Shown: one piece after another, positions 11,817 through 23,240 of the stretch
How positions within the stretch are numbered: position 1 is the first letter of the stretch
How the letters are laid out: each line of letters opens with the position of its first letter
Assembly (NCBI GenBank): GCA_030267565.1
Contig: BRXU01000001.1
Coordinates: 1,798,001 to 1,862,000 of the forward strand
Origin: Pleodorina starrii
Lineage: Eukaryota > Chlorophyta > Chlorophyceae > Chlamydomonadales > Volvocaceae
Direction of reading: 5' to 3'
Length of the DNA stretch: 64,000 nucleotides
Notes under the pieces: generated by a model
What the model was told of the DNA's origin: nothing
Databases searched by the model: none
The model's input: the letters and a program-made list of their open reading frames with translations, nothing else
Program-made: the position numbers and the translations under genes

Positions 11817-14800
11817 GACTGCGCGAGATGCCGCCCCCGCCGGGCCCGACGCCCCGCCCGCCACCGCCACCGCCGCCGCCGCCGCCCTCGACGGCATAGA
11901 TGGCGACTGCGACGACGATGACGACGCCGCCATCGACATCCCCCGCCTGCGCCGCCGCCTGAAAGCCTACGCACGTGCGTACGGCATCCCCGCTCAAGCT
12001 GTACGGCAAATGGACGAGCTGCTTGCCACGCCCATTGCCGAACGCCTGCTCCAGCTGCCTGACGACCGCCTGTACGACTTTCTCGTGCTCGACGCCTACA
12101 AACCCAAGATGCACGTCATGTACGACAAATACATGAACGGCGTAACCGCCGATTTCGCGCTGATCGTACGACGCGCACCTCCGGCGGCCGATCCCGCCCG
12201 CCTGCCCGACGAGCACCCGGCGCTGTGGGCGTCGTTCGAGGAGTCGATGGCATCGCTGAGCCGTACGATGCCGTACGGCCCGTACGACGTGCAGGCCCTG
12301 GGCGCCCAGTTTGGCATGCAGCTCCCTCAGGTCTGTGTGTATGTGTGGGCAGGTGTATATGGGCAGGTGTATATGTGTCTGTGGTTGGTTTGAATAAATG
12401 AACCTTCACCTCACCTCACCTCCCCTCCCCTTGATGCCCCGGATCCCACGGGTGGCTGACCTCGCTCCCCGGTCCACCTGCCGTACTGTACTGCAGTCCC
12501 TCCTGGAGCACTGCCACCGCGACGGAGTGGCCCCGGTGTCTTGGCAGCAGCGGCACGTGGCGGCGGGGGGAGGCGGGGGCGCGGAACAGCAGCAGCAGCA
12601 GCAGGCGACAGGCCGGGTGGCGGTGGCATCGGGTGCGTGACTGGGACACTGGGTGGGTGGCTGGCTGGGGCTGTCCCCACCTGCGGACGGATTACAAGGG
12701 CACACCAGCCGGTGTGTGCCCTGGCCTTAGGGCAGCAAGCCCGCAGCAAATCCTCCGCCAGCCGCGCGTCAGGACACGGTCACAAGAAAGCGGCGGCGGC
12801 GGCGGCGGCTGCACCGAGCTGGTCGGGAGGAACTGGCTCGTTCCCCCGCCCGGAGCGTGTCGGCCAACGTCAGTTCGTCTCCGGTTCACCGCCGCGGTCA
12901 TCTTCCTTCTCCCTGCCGCCGCTCCCCGCCGCTCCCCGCCCGCCCCCCTCAGGCCCGCTGGTGTCTTCCTCCCTGGCTGAGACGCCCCTCATGCAGCGAT
13001 TCCAACTGGTGGCGGTACAGGCGCAGGTGGGCAAGAAGGGAGGAGCGGGGCGCGGGTTGAGGTAAAAAAGAGCACCGCTAGCGATGGGACGAGAGGACAG
13101 CAGCGGAGGGAGAAAAGGCGGGCGCCCCCGCGGGGACCTAGTACGGCAGTTGGCTGATTACGGCACCGTGTTTGGCCTAGTACGGCATCAGGGCACACTG
13201 TCTTTCCCGCCACGCACACTGTTTTCCGCTCGCTGCGGCTCCATTCGCTGAGCTGCTGCCGCTGCTGCTGCTGTCGTCCTCGTCATCATCGTCCTCGTCC
13301 TCGTGGTGCGCTAGCGGTCACTCCGGCGGTTCTGACAGTGTTCCTCCGAGCTCTGACAGTTCAGTTCAGTTTCGCGCGAAGCAGTCATTTTGATCCCATT
13401 GAAACTGCCGCTGCTGCTACTGCCGCTGCTACTGCCGCTGCCTTGTTGTCAGGCGGAGGCGTTTCGCACCGCCCACCACACAGCAGCAGCCTCCACAGCC
13501 CCCGGCCCCACCCACACGGCCGCCTCTGCATCTGCCTCCGCCTCCACACGGCCGCCTCAGCCGCAGCCAGGGACCGGGCCCGGGTCCGGGTCCGCCCGGC
13601 CCGCCCCGCCTCTGCCGTACGACCGTACGGAACGGCTGGCCAACTCTTTGACCCGTCTGGTTCAAACGGTGGAGCGCATCAATGAGCTGAAGCACGGCTG
13701 CCGAGTGGCGCTGTTCGCAGGTTCGTTCGCAGGGGGTTGGGGGGGTGGGGAGTTAGGGGTTTAGGGTTTCGGAGCACCGGGTAGAACGGGGCGCCAGGAT
13801 ACCGGTACGGTACCCCGGTCCACACCGGGCCGAGCTGGCCCAGCTAAGCTAAGTGAGCGCAGGCTGTAATAATAATAATCAATGCCGTATTGCCGTACTG
13901 CCGTACTGCCGTATGTGACGGCTGCACCTCGCCTCACCCCCAACCCCAACCCCAACCCCACCCTAACCCATCTCGCCCTCTCTCCTCGGGGGGTCTTCTG
14001 TGTGACCCCGCAGGCCGCCGCTCCAGCGATCTGCTGTACCTGCTGCTCCAGAACCTGTACTGCGCCGCCCACCTGGAGGGGTACGACGGTACGAGCTCGC
14101 TGTACGTCGTGGCGCTGCTGGGCCGCGAGTGGACGGCGATGGGGGTTCCGGAGCGGGAGCGCTGGGGCGGCGTCGGCCGGCTGGTGGGCACACACGCGCA
14201 CGAGCAGGTGGGTCGGTGGGTTGGTCGGTGGATGGGTCGTTGGGTTGGGTTGGGTTGGGGGGCCGCGGTCGTGTGTGGCGAACTGCGCCCTCCTTGAAGC
14301 CTTGCGAGACATTCCCCCGCGCTCGCCATGCCCCCCCATCTGAGCCCCCCTCCTCCCCTCCTGCGCCCCGTCTTCCCGGGATCACCCGCCCGCCTGCCCG
14401 CAACCCACCTCCCCATTGCCTCCGCTCGACCATTTCGCCTACACAAACCCACCTGGAGAACAAACCAAACCCCTCGTTTGTACGGCAGGTGAGCGCCCTG
14501 CAGCAGCTCCTGGCGCCGTACGACGTCGAGGCCGGCCGCCGCTGCGGTCTGCCCCACGCCGTCGCCGTGACGCCGCTGCTCGCTCACCTGCTGTTCCTGG
14601 CGGCCAACGGCGGCGGCGGCGCCGGCGGCGCCGGCGCCACGGCCCTGCCCGACACCTTCACCACTGCCGCCTTCCTGGCGGTGGCGCGCGCGGCGGCGGT
14701 GCCGGCGGCGTTTCGACACGACGTGGAGGCGGCGTACGGCTGGGTGGTTCCGGAGCACGCCCGGTGCTTCGACCTGTTCAGGTACGGCGGTTCCGGCGGT

Positions 14801-15215
14801 TCCGGCGGTTCGCGGTGGGAGGGCGTTCGAATCACGGCACGCTGTGCGGGGCGGCGTAGTCAAACGCTAACCCTAAGACCGATTCCCTGCTTTACTTGCT
14901 TTCCTTCGCCGCGGCCGGCTTCTGCTGCTGCGCCGCCGCCGCCGCCGCCGCCGCTGCAGGATCTGGCGGCTGGACTCGGGCGACTACGAGCGGGTGGCGG
15001 GCCAGGTGGTGTCGGCGTGGGAGGGTCGCTGCGAGGAGCTCCGCGGTGAGGGCCGCCCGCCGCTGCCCCGCCCGCACCTCATGAACTCCAACCTGGGCTC
15101 GGTGGAGGAGATACGCGCCGTGAGCGCCACCGACCCACGGGTCAGACCCACCACGCTGGCGTTCGGCACCCTGGCGGACGGCTTCCTGCCGTTCCTGGAA
15201 CCCGAAGGAGAACAA

Positions 15216-15251
<36 letters not shown>

Positions 15252-15668
15252 GAGGAGGAGGGGCGGAGGGAGGAGGAGGAAGTGCGCAGGGGGGGAAAGG
15301 AGGAGGCGGGAGCGGCGGGCGGCGGCGGCGGTGGCGGGCCCACCATCTCTCTGTCCTCCGTGGTGATGAAGCTGGTGCAGGCGCGGCCGCCGCGGCCGCT
15401 GCCGGCGCCGCCGCCGGCGCCGCCGCCGCCGGCGTGCGCCGTCAAGTTGGGCGACGGCAACAGCGGCAAGGTGCAGGTGGACCCCCGCCTGGGGCCGGAG
15501 GCCGCGGGCGCGGCGCTGGCCGCCGCCGTGGAGATGGCCCGTGGGTCGGCGTCGTCGCCGCTGGACTGCGCCGCCGTCAGCGCCGTGCTGGCGGAGGCGT
15601 ACGACGCAGTGACCAGAGGGGGCGTGCTGATGGCCTCAGCGCCGCCGCCAGAAGAGCAGCGGCATTGA
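11817..15668 (+). CDS. Unidentified multi-exon protein with possible ELYS/HOS1-like region
   Basis: Exons 11817-12330, 12497-12632, 12731-13026, 13453-13720, 14014-14207, 14489-14781 and 14960-15668 join in frame through GT-AG sites, giving about 803 residues and a stop at 15666. The first listed exon starts after an acceptor (TTCGCAG|G), so an upstream exon with the start codon is missing. The protein is largely helical with low-complexity inserts (poly-Gln in the second and last exons, Gly/Ala runs). The block IWRLDSGDYERV, across the last junction, recalls the 'WLLDHGDY' signature of the ELYS nucleoporin domain, also found in plant HOS1. The helical lead-in (AAFLAVARAAAVPAAFRHDV) fits that reading. 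I give this identity low weight. Gene structure is well supported; function is not. Confidence 0.6.
13881..13917. repeat. Tandem TGCCGTAC/T repeat in an intron
   Basis: Four to five copies of a unit around TGCCGTACTG lie in the intron between 13720 and 14014. The GTACGG/CCGTAC word recurs throughout the window, often near splice donors. Confidence 0.8.
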
Positions 15669-16350
15669 GCGCCGGCAGGGCGCGTCAGGTACCCCCGTCA
15701 TGGGGCGTGGCCTGGGCAGGAACCGATGGGGACCGGAGGGGGGTCTCGCGTCCCGGACGGGAGTTGATGGCGATTGACGGGGAGCGGAGTGGACTGGATG
15801 GGAGCTGGTGGGAGGGGCAGAAGGGGCCGGAGGGGAACCGGACGGGAAGCAGCAGCGGGGGAGCACGGAGCACGGGAGCAGGAGTATTTGCGGCGGGCCG
15901 CTGTGGCTGCGTGAGTGGAGCGGCTGACCCGAGGTGGTGGGTGGGAGGCTGACCCGAGGTGGTGGGTGGGAGGTTGGGAACCCCCCCCTCGGCTGCAGCT
16001 GCTCATCGACGTCATCGTTATTGGAGGCCTGTGGGTTCTCCCAACAGCCGCCATCAGCCGCTTTCCTTTCCTTGGGAGGGGCAGGGGATGTGTGTGGAGG
16101 CAACACGTCCGACCTGGTGCTTTAGATGTACTGGTGGACTGGTGGGGATGGTGGCGCGCCGTTCGTTAGTTTGTTTGTTCGCACCTAGATAAAGTACGAT
16201 TTAGTAGGGGATGTATATTAAATAACCATTGAACACGGCGGCGTGAGTCGTCGTACACGTTCGTGCATAAGCAATGGGTGTCGTTCCTGTTCGTGCAGCC
16301 TGTACTATTAGAGGCACATTCGTGGCCGCTGCGTTTGTCGCCGCTTGCCG

Positions 16351-16385
<35 letters not shown>

Positions 16386-16948
16386 CTGCGTAAGTGGTCA
16401 CGGACAGGAGGACGAGGCAACCGGTCGCGAGCCTGATCTACCTGACTCTTGCGTTGGGGAAGCTTGGCAGTGCCGGCGAAGACTGGGTAGGCTGTGGGCT
16501 GGGCCAACAACCCTACGTGCCGGCCTGCCATGCTGGGTACGTATCCGTGTGTGCACGGCCCAACCGCCTCCGCAGCTTTCGGCATGTGTGGTCATGAGGC
16601 CAGCCAACCGGTGACCGCTGCTTTTCGGCTGGATGTCCGCACTACGTGCATCGCAATCCAAATCGTCTTGCGCGCCATACGTGCCGCCTTGATATGCAAC
16701 CCCCGCCGCCGGTATTGGCCTTCTGAGCTGAGGACGCATCCGACAGCCCGAAAGGTACACTGCCGCCACATGGAGGTCGACCACGACCACACAGCAGCTG
16801 CCGCATGAACGACATCACGCACACCCCCGCTCCCGAGATGGAGGCGCAGAGCAGCCCCCGATACAAAGCGCCGTGTGATCTACTCTCTGTCCACCTACCG
16901 GTATCTATACATATGCACGATGCACCCGTAACCGGTGTGAAGCATGAC
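15669..16948. other. Intergenic stretch before the histone cluster
   Basis: No gene recognised. It holds a 19-bp tandem of GACCCGAGGTGGTGGGTGG (about 15927-15980), a TG microsatellite (16350-16382), and a histone H2B relic at its right end. Confidence 0.5.
16350..16382. repeat. (TG)n microsatellite
   Basis: An uninterrupted TG run of about 16 units followed by TGTAAC. Intergenic. Confidence 0.9.
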
Positions 16949-16990
16949 CTCAGACGCTACAACCAGAAGCCCACGGTCACGTCGCTTGAG
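16949..16990 (+). pseudogene. Histone H2B fragment
   Basis: 42 bp match the functional H2B gene of this cluster (sense of about 19092-19133) at 37 of 42 positions by eye. In frame it reads LRRYNQKPTVTSLE where the intact gene has [14 protein letters not shown]. It is followed after one codon by a stop, and flanking bases do not match H2B. It lies about 75 bp from the H4 stem-loop. A remnant of a third H2B copy or of partial gene conversion is the likely origin. Confidence 0.7.
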
Positions 16991-17065
16991 GCATGAGCAG
17001 GGGAAAGGGTTCTTCGATGCCTTGACGCATCCCGCCTCCCAACGCTAGAAAGGGTCATAACTGGT

Positions 17066-17081
17066 GGTGTTGAGAAACACC
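17066..17081 (-). terminator. Histone 3' stem-loop of H4
   Basis: On the minus strand GGTGTTTCTCAACACC forms a 6-bp stem with a TCTC loop, 40 bp past the H4 stop. The same 16 bases follow all four histone genes here; such palindromes replace poly(A) tails in replication-dependent histone mRNAs. Confidence 0.92.
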
Positions 17082-17120
17082 GTGTTGTTTGTGAAGGTAT
17101 GATGTTACACAGCACACCAT

Positions 17121-18124
<1,004 letters not shown>

Positions 18125-18175
18125 GCGACGGCCTGTCGAGGAGCTGCTGCTGCCGTACGGCACACACAACAACCC

Positions 18176-18191
18176 GGTGTTTCTCAACACC
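18176..18191 (+). terminator. Histone 3' stem-loop of H3
   Basis: GGTGTTTCTCAACACC, 6-bp stem and 4-nt loop, 51 bp after the H3 stop; identical to the other three in the cluster. Confidence 0.92.
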
Positions 18192-18951
18192 ACCTTTGAC
18201 CATGGCTTTGTTGCTCGTTCTTCATTACACTCCGCCCCCCATCCTCCACCTGCATAACGGGCCAGGCATGCGTGCCCTGCGTGCTTGTACTTCCCCCGGC
18301 TTGCGTTATGACCATGAATTCCGAAGAGTACTGTATAGCGTGTTCCAGAGGATGTCACACCGCACGACTGCATTTGAGAGAACGTTGCCCATAGTGCACG
18401 GCACGCGCGAAACAGAGGTCACGCGCGCACCAAGCAAGACCCGCATGCATAGAGCCCATCAGACGCTCCACGTGGCACGAAACATTTGCTGCACAGCACC
18501 TGACAACAATCTGGCCTCATATTCAACAGGGCCCGCGGCCGAGCGGCCTCGCCCCACCGGCGTCTAGGGTGGTGATGTCGCCAACCAAAGACCTAGGGCG
18601 GCACAAACAATGTCGCACGAGAAAAACCTTCAACGGCATGGACAGTGAGATCCTGCGGCAATTAATCCTGCTGCTCCTTAGAAATGAGAGCATGTGGGCC
18701 AGAACGCAGAAGCACTTGCACATACGAGTGCGTGCCACGTACGACATAAGTAAGCTTGTCAGGCGGAACCACCAGCAACTGCCCGCTGTGATTGCAATTC
18801 CGACAGCCTCCGAACGCTACGGAACATCCCCAACGCGTTTAGCTGACAACTAGTTCAGGCCGATAGAAAGCTTACTCCGCAATCCTCAAACACTTATGAA
18901 ACCAGGATGGACACAGTGACCCAGGCAAGTCAACAAAGTCTGGGGAAAGGT
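18192..18951. other. Spacer between convergent H3 and H2B
   Basis: No gene recognised. Both neighbouring histone genes end towards it. Short frames on both strands lack motifs. Confidence 0.5.
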
Positions 18952-18967
18952 GGTGTTGAGAAACACC
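18952..18967 (-). terminator. Histone 3' stem-loop of H2B
   Basis: Minus-strand GGTGTTTCTCAACACC, 34 bp beyond the H2B stop; identical to the others. Confidence 0.92.
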
Positions 18968-19000
18968 GGGTTATTTCGAAGCAAGAAGAGAAGGAGCCTT

Positions 19001-19474
19001 TTAAGCGGACGTGAACTTGGTGACTGCCTTGGTGCCCTCCGACACGGCGTGCTTGGCCAGCTCGCCGGGCAGCACCAGGCGCACGGCGGTCTGGATCTCG
19101 CGCGACGTGACGGTGGGCTTCTTGTTGTAGCGGCTGAGCTTGGAGGCCTCGATGGCGACCTTCTCGAAGATGTCGTTGATGAAGCTGTTCATGATGGACA
19201 TGGCCTTGGAGCTGATGCCGGTGTCGGGGTGCACCTGCTTGAGCACCTTGTAGATGTACAGCTTGTAGGTCTCGCTTTTGGCGACCTTGGCCTTCTTCTT
19301 GGCCTTCTTGCCGCCGTCAGCACCGCCCTCGGCAGCGGGCTCCTTGGCGGCCTTCTTCGCGGGCGCCTTCTTCTCCTTCTTCGCCTTGGGGGCCTTCTCC
19401 GCCTTGGGCTTGGCCTCAGCCTTGGGCTCAGCGGCCTCCGGCGCCTTCTCCTCCTTGATATTCTTGGGGGCCAT
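19001..19474 (-). CDS. H2B: Histone H2B
   Basis: I choose the ATG at 19474 ([10 protein letters not shown]), giving 157 residues; an in-frame ATG two codons upstream (19480) would add MK, but H2B tails in this group begin MAPK. The N-terminal tail is long and Lys/Ala/Glu-rich (about 65 residues). The histone fold then follows: [56 protein letters not shown], and the C-terminal AVTKFTSA. The conserved ubiquitination lysine lies in that last helix. No intron. It is divergent from H2A and ends in the stem-loop. Confidence 0.98.
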   Translation of the reverse strand: MAPKNIKEEKAPEAAEPKAEAKPKAEKAPKAKKEKKAPAKKAAKEPAAEGGADGGKKAKKKAKVAKSETYKLYIYKVLKQVHPDTGISSKAMSIMNSFINDIFEKVAIEASKLSRYNKKPTVTSREIQTAVRLVLPGELAKHAVSEGTKAVTKFTSA

Positions 19475-19763
19475 CTTCAATGTAGAGCGAATCTAAATTG
19501 TACGTTTTGGAAGTAATATTGGTTTGGGAGAGATTTAATTATACAAGCAGCGAAGGACGCTTAAATCACGCAGCTGCAAGCTGTCGGTTGTGTGCTGCGT
19601 GCGACCCGACCCGAGAGTTGCTCGGACCAACGGTCTGAACGAGCCGGCTCAAGGTGCCATTCCTTTTGCAGAATAAGAAGGCCCATCTTCCTGAAAAAAA
19701 TACAGTTTAATTATAATTGAATTATCTTCCGGATTTCCACTCGCTTTCGCTATCTCAACTAAA
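19475..19763. promoter_or_regulatory. Bidirectional H2B/H2A promoter
   Basis: It is almost the same length as the H4/H3 spacer. TATAATTAAA on the minus strand near 19545-19536 fits H2B; TATAAT at 19712 fits H2A. GCGACCCGACC at 19601-19611 is the reverse complement of GGTCGGGTCGC in the H4/H3 spacer and is a candidate shared histone control element. Confidence 0.65.
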
Positions 19764-20159
19764 ATGGCTGGTCGTGGCAAGGGCAAGACCGCTGGCAAGA
19801 AGGTCGTGAGCCGCAGCTCCAAGGCGGGCCTGCAGTTCCCCGTGGGCCGCATCGCTCGCTACCTGAAGAAGGGCAAATATGCCGAGCGCATCGGTGCCGG
19901 TGCGCCCGTGTACCTGGCCGCTGTGCTGGAGTACCTGACCGCTGAGGTGCTGGAGCTGGCCGGCAACGCTGCTCGCGACAACAAGAAGAACCGCATCGTC
20001 CCGCGCCACATCCAGCTGGCCATCCGTAACGATGAGGAGCTGGGCAAGCTGCTGGGCGAGGTGACCATCGCCTCCGGTGGCGTGCTGCCCAACATCCACG
20101 CCGTGTTGCTGCCCAAGAAGTCCAAGGGCGGCAAGGAGGACGGTTCCGCGGCCGTGTAA
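19764..20159 (+). CDS. H2A: Histone H2A
   Basis: 131 residues, intronless: [13 protein letters not shown] tail, then [46 protein letters not shown], and the docking segment [12 protein letters not shown]. The acidic-patch glutamates (EYLTAEVLE) are present. The C-terminus KEDGSAAV lacks an SQE motif, so this is a canonical replication H2A, not H2A.X, and it lacks H2A.Z features. Stem-loop follows at 20190. Confidence 0.99.
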   Translation: MAGRGKGKTAGKKVVSRSSKAGLQFPVGRIARYLKKGKYAERIGAGAPVYLAAVLEYLTAEVLELAGNAARDNKKNRIVPRHIQLAIRNDEELGKLLGEVTIASGGVLPNIHAVLLPKKSKGGKEDGSAAV

Positions 20160-20189
20160 AGTCATCTGTCACAAGGCTCATAACAATTC

Positions 20190-20205
20190 GGTGTTTCTCA
20201 ACACC
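20190..20205 (+). terminator. Histone 3' stem-loop of H2A
   Basis: GGTGTTTCTCAACACC, 30 bp after the H2A stop; fourth identical copy. Confidence 0.92.
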
Positions 20206-20634
20206 ACCCAAGTCCTTGATTTTTGAACGTCAGATATCTCCACATGTCAAATGCCCTGACAGCTTTCGCACGGATTCCTCTGCTCTGTCCAGCTTTGCCC
20301 AAAACCGCCCGTGCACTTCACCGTACAACAACACACACACCGGCACGTGCACACACAAACGCACTCTCACACACATCATCATCAACATCATCGATGAGGT
20401 GAAAATAGGCAAAACACGCCTCCGGGAGAATATTGTTGAATACCGGTATGTTGTTCGATCCACTGCGCATGTACCACCATTCACACACAATCGCCGCTGG
20501 CACCAGAAACACAAAACGCAAGCACAGGTCGTGCACAAGCCTGCCGTACTCAAGCCGGCCAGCCACAAGCTGGCCAGCCGTGGTGCTAACCAGGTGCCGG
20601 CGGCGGTGCGGCTGTGCAGCTCAGCCTTGGCCGC
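20206..20634. other. Spacer between H2A and a minus-strand gene
   Basis: It holds an ACAC-rich stretch (20330-20380) and should contain the 3' UTR of the minus-strand gene that ends at 20635. No other gene seen. Confidence 0.4.
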
Positions 20635-22060
20635 TCACACGGGAAGCGGGTTCTCCTCCACCCACGTCAGGAGCGACAGGCCCCTGGCTGACAACCGAAA
20701 CTTGTCCGGCTTGCCCTGCGGAAGGTGGGCCGTACATGACACGAAAACGGGTGTGTGTGTTAGAAGATAACCAGTGTGGGAAGGCGGGCGCGGCAGCGGC
20801 AGCATCCACATGCGGGCACCAAACCCAGAGCAGACCAGACCAAACCCAGATCACATCAGACCAAACCCAGATCAAATTAGATCAGACCACATCAGACCAG
20901 ATCAGATCACATCAGACCAGATCAGATCAGATGAACGTGACAACGAGATCGACGGCGAGGCACTGCAGCACGTTGTGATACGGCTGCGTGGCGCGGCGGA
21001 CTCACGGTCAGCCAACCGCCAGACAACCGCCTGCCAGCCGCCGAACAACCGCCTCTTGGCCGCAGACTGTTAACACGGCCAGCCCGTTAACCGAGCAAGC
21101 ACCAAACCAACCAGCCAACCAGCGGGCGGATGTTTGCCACCCTCTGTGCCCCAAAGGTGGACCTTGGCGAGAGCCACATGCGGCGTCGAGAACTCCCTCC
21201 TCTCTGCCATAGACACCGCCGGCACGCCGCAGACATCGCCATGCCATGGCATGGCGGCGGCCATGGCGACGTCTGCGGCGTGCCGGCGGTGTCTATGGCG
21301 GAGAAGAGGGAGTTTTCGACGCCACATGCCAACACCGCACTCTGCCCGCCTGCCCGCCCTCACCTCCCAGTACTTGGACTCCATAATTAGCTCGGACGCG
21401 GCGGCGGGATTCCGGAGGGTGAGCTTCACCGCTCCGGAACCTCCTTAAGCGCCACTTGCAGTCGGGCAGCCCGTTGAATGGCGCCGACGATCTGTCGGAG
21501 GGTGGGGTGGGGGGGTGCGGGGGTGGGGGTGGTGTGGCTCCCCACGACAACAGGCGCCGCCCGCCAGCCCGCATGGGCGCCGCCACCGCTGCCGTACACA
21601 CCGCTGATGCACCGCCGCCGCTGCTGCTGCTGCTGCCGTAAATCATGGTCTGTTGACACGGCGGCGCGCCTGTCGTCCACCCCTGCTGATGCGCAATGCC
21701 AGGCAGCGGGCCCGGCTGGGGAACCGCCACGGCGACCCGTGGGTCGGTGCCGCCGCCACCACCACCACTGTTGCTTGAAACAAAGGCAGGACCGCCGCTG
21801 CTGGGGCCCGGGCCGGCGCAGCAGCAGCAGCTTCCGACGCCCCGCGCAACGCGGCCGCGGACCCTGCGGCGGTGTCCGCATGCGCCGGTGCTGAGCCGGC
21901 GCTCGCGCCCACCGCCTCCGCGGCCGCCACGCCCGCCGCATCCGGTGACGAGCTGCCCAGCCGCATCGGCGCCGCCACCGCCGCCGCCGCCTCGAGGGCC
22001 TCCGCCGACCGCGCCGGTTCCAATTCCGGCGCTGCAGGGTCAGCCTGTTGCACCGCGGCG
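20635..22060 (-). CDS. Unidentified spliced gene, C-terminal exons
   Basis: The last exon (20715-20635) follows a good acceptor (TTCCGCAG) and reads GKPDKFRLSARGLSLLTWVE ending ENPLPV and a stop. A middle exon starts at 20983 (PYHNVLQCLAVDL; its donor, GTTGTC, is weak). An earlier exon ends with LTLRNPAAASELIMESKYWE at a GTGAGG donor (about 21380). All these joins are in phase 0. Upstream, 21460-22060 carries long Ala/Gly/Ser-rich open frames that are probably the start of the visible protein, but I could not choose the frame or find a start codon. Residue composition of the last exons is clearly protein-like. I do not recognise the family. Confidence 0.45.
20828..20933. repeat. Degenerate tandem of ATCAGACCAG/CAAACCCAG units
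   Basis: About ten units of 10-20 bp built from AGATCAGACC and ACCAAACCCAG, in an intron of the minus-strand gene. Confidence 0.8.
21177..21328. repeat. Long foldback: 67-nt inverted arms around an 18-nt loop
   Basis: Arms 21177-21243 and 21262-21328 are inverted copies with 62 of 67 positions identical; all five differences are transitions. The loop includes CCATGGCATGG. It lies in a probable intron of the minus-strand gene, so the transcript would fold into a hairpin of more than 60 bp. Confidence 0.93.
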
Positions 22061-22061
22061 T

Positions 22062-22103
22062 ACGCTTAGGGTTTGGGAAGCCACGCTTAGGGTTTGGGAA
22101 GCC
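22062..22103. repeat. 21-bp direct duplication with a telomere-like core
   Basis: ACGCTTAGGGTTTGGGAAGCC occurs twice head to tail. The TTAGGGTTTGGG core resembles telomeric sequence, but two copies do not make a telomere. Confidence 0.85.
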
Positions 22104-22172
22104 ACGATGACAGAAGTATTGCTCCCTCAAGGACGCTTAGTACAAACGATTGAGTTTGCCCAACTTATGTTG

Positions 22173-22532
22173 AAACTTAGCCCCTGCGCCCGTCAGTGTG
22201 TGTCGGGAGTAGTGTGTTGCGGGTGTTGTAGGGTCATTCGGATGCGAGGGTTACAAGGGGAACCAACGCCATTCGCCTTTGGACGGCGAAGGGTGATCGT
22301 GCTTTGAGCAAGAAAGCGGGGACCCCATGCACCCGTCAGTTGTTCACATTGAAAACTCCTGTTGCAAATTGACTACGGGGCTGCTGTCCACGGCCGACAC
22401 GCCACGGCAGGCCATCACTATGTAAACCTGTACGAATGACCCTACGACACCTGCACCGCACACCCGATACACACACTGACGGGCGCAGGGGCTAAGTTTG
22501 TATTAGATTTACATAGCGAGGGATGGCCTGCC
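22173..22532. repeat. Interleaved inverted repeats
   Basis: 22173-22240 and 22433-22499 are imperfect inverted copies (about 68 bp, starting AAACTTAGCCCCTGCGCCCG). A second pair, 22406-22425 (GGCAGGCCATC..CTATGTAAA) and 22508-22532, encloses the right arm. A third short pair links TTTGGACGGCGAAGG near 22277 to its inverse near 22578. Probably remnants of one or more foldback elements. Confidence 0.75.
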
Positions 22533-22859
22533 GCGGAAAGGAATCGCGCGCGTCGATATCGCGCGCGAAGAGCGTCATCCTTCGCCGTCCAAAGCCACCA
22601 GCGCATTCGGTACACGCACATTCCAACCCCATTCTGTGCATCGCTGCACGCAATCAATTCACATACCGGTAAAACCATCAAGACAACACCATCGACGTTA
22701 CCCATCAGAAACCATCCCAGGCGTCATATGAATGTGCACGCTGCCGTACCGTTCACCTTTCCCAACTGACGAGCGGCGGCGCCGGCGCCGGCGGCGGCCG
22801 CCCCTCCTCCCGGCGCCTCCGCCACCCTGCTCGCCATCCTGCGGACTGCGGCGGCCCGC
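22533..22859. other. Stretch between inverted repeats and LINE relic
   Basis: It contains a short perfect hairpin (TCGCGCGCG and its inverse, about 22547-22571). The LINE relic may extend into its right part, but no motif is visible there. Confidence 0.4.
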
Positions 22860-23240
22860 TTGCTCCTGCTCGGCAGCCCCGCCGCGCCCCCTCCTGCCCC
22901 GCCAGGCGGCGGGTTGGGCTCGGCGGTGTCCCCCTTGCCCCTGACTGACTTCGTCGGCCCGGCGGCGTGGCTCCGCACTGTTGCCCAGGCCAAGACGCTC
23001 GGTGTGGGCCTCTGCAACGACGCTCAGCCCGTGCCGGTGCGGTTTGCTGGGGTCGAGTCCGCGCTGGCTCTGGTCGCACGGCTGCCTCTCACCACCTTCG
23101 GCCGGGCGGCGGCGGCGTCGGCGGCCTACACCCTCAGCAAAGCGCTCTACCACATGGAGTTCCAGGGCCTGCCACCTCGCACCGACCTGGACCGCCTCCT
23201 TACCTTAGCCTCACCGCCACGGTTGTGGAGCGGAGGATGA
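22860..23240 (+). pseudogene. Non-LTR retrotransposon (LINE) reverse-transcriptase relic
   Basis: The frame reads KTLGVGLCND, then LPLTTFGRAAAASAAYTLSK followed by ALYHMEFQGLPP. This resembles the region after the RT palm in LINE ORF2 proteins, where a 'GR ... lsk-l-Y ... lP' pattern is conserved. Only about 100 residues remain, with no catalytic YxDD box upstream and a stop after RLWSGG. No target duplication or poly-A-like tail was found. Read as a 5'-truncated, decayed copy. Confidence 0.45.

Noticed and set aside
22062..22103. Telomere repeat
   Set aside because: Only two 21-bp units with a partial telomeric core; internal and not a tandem telomere array.
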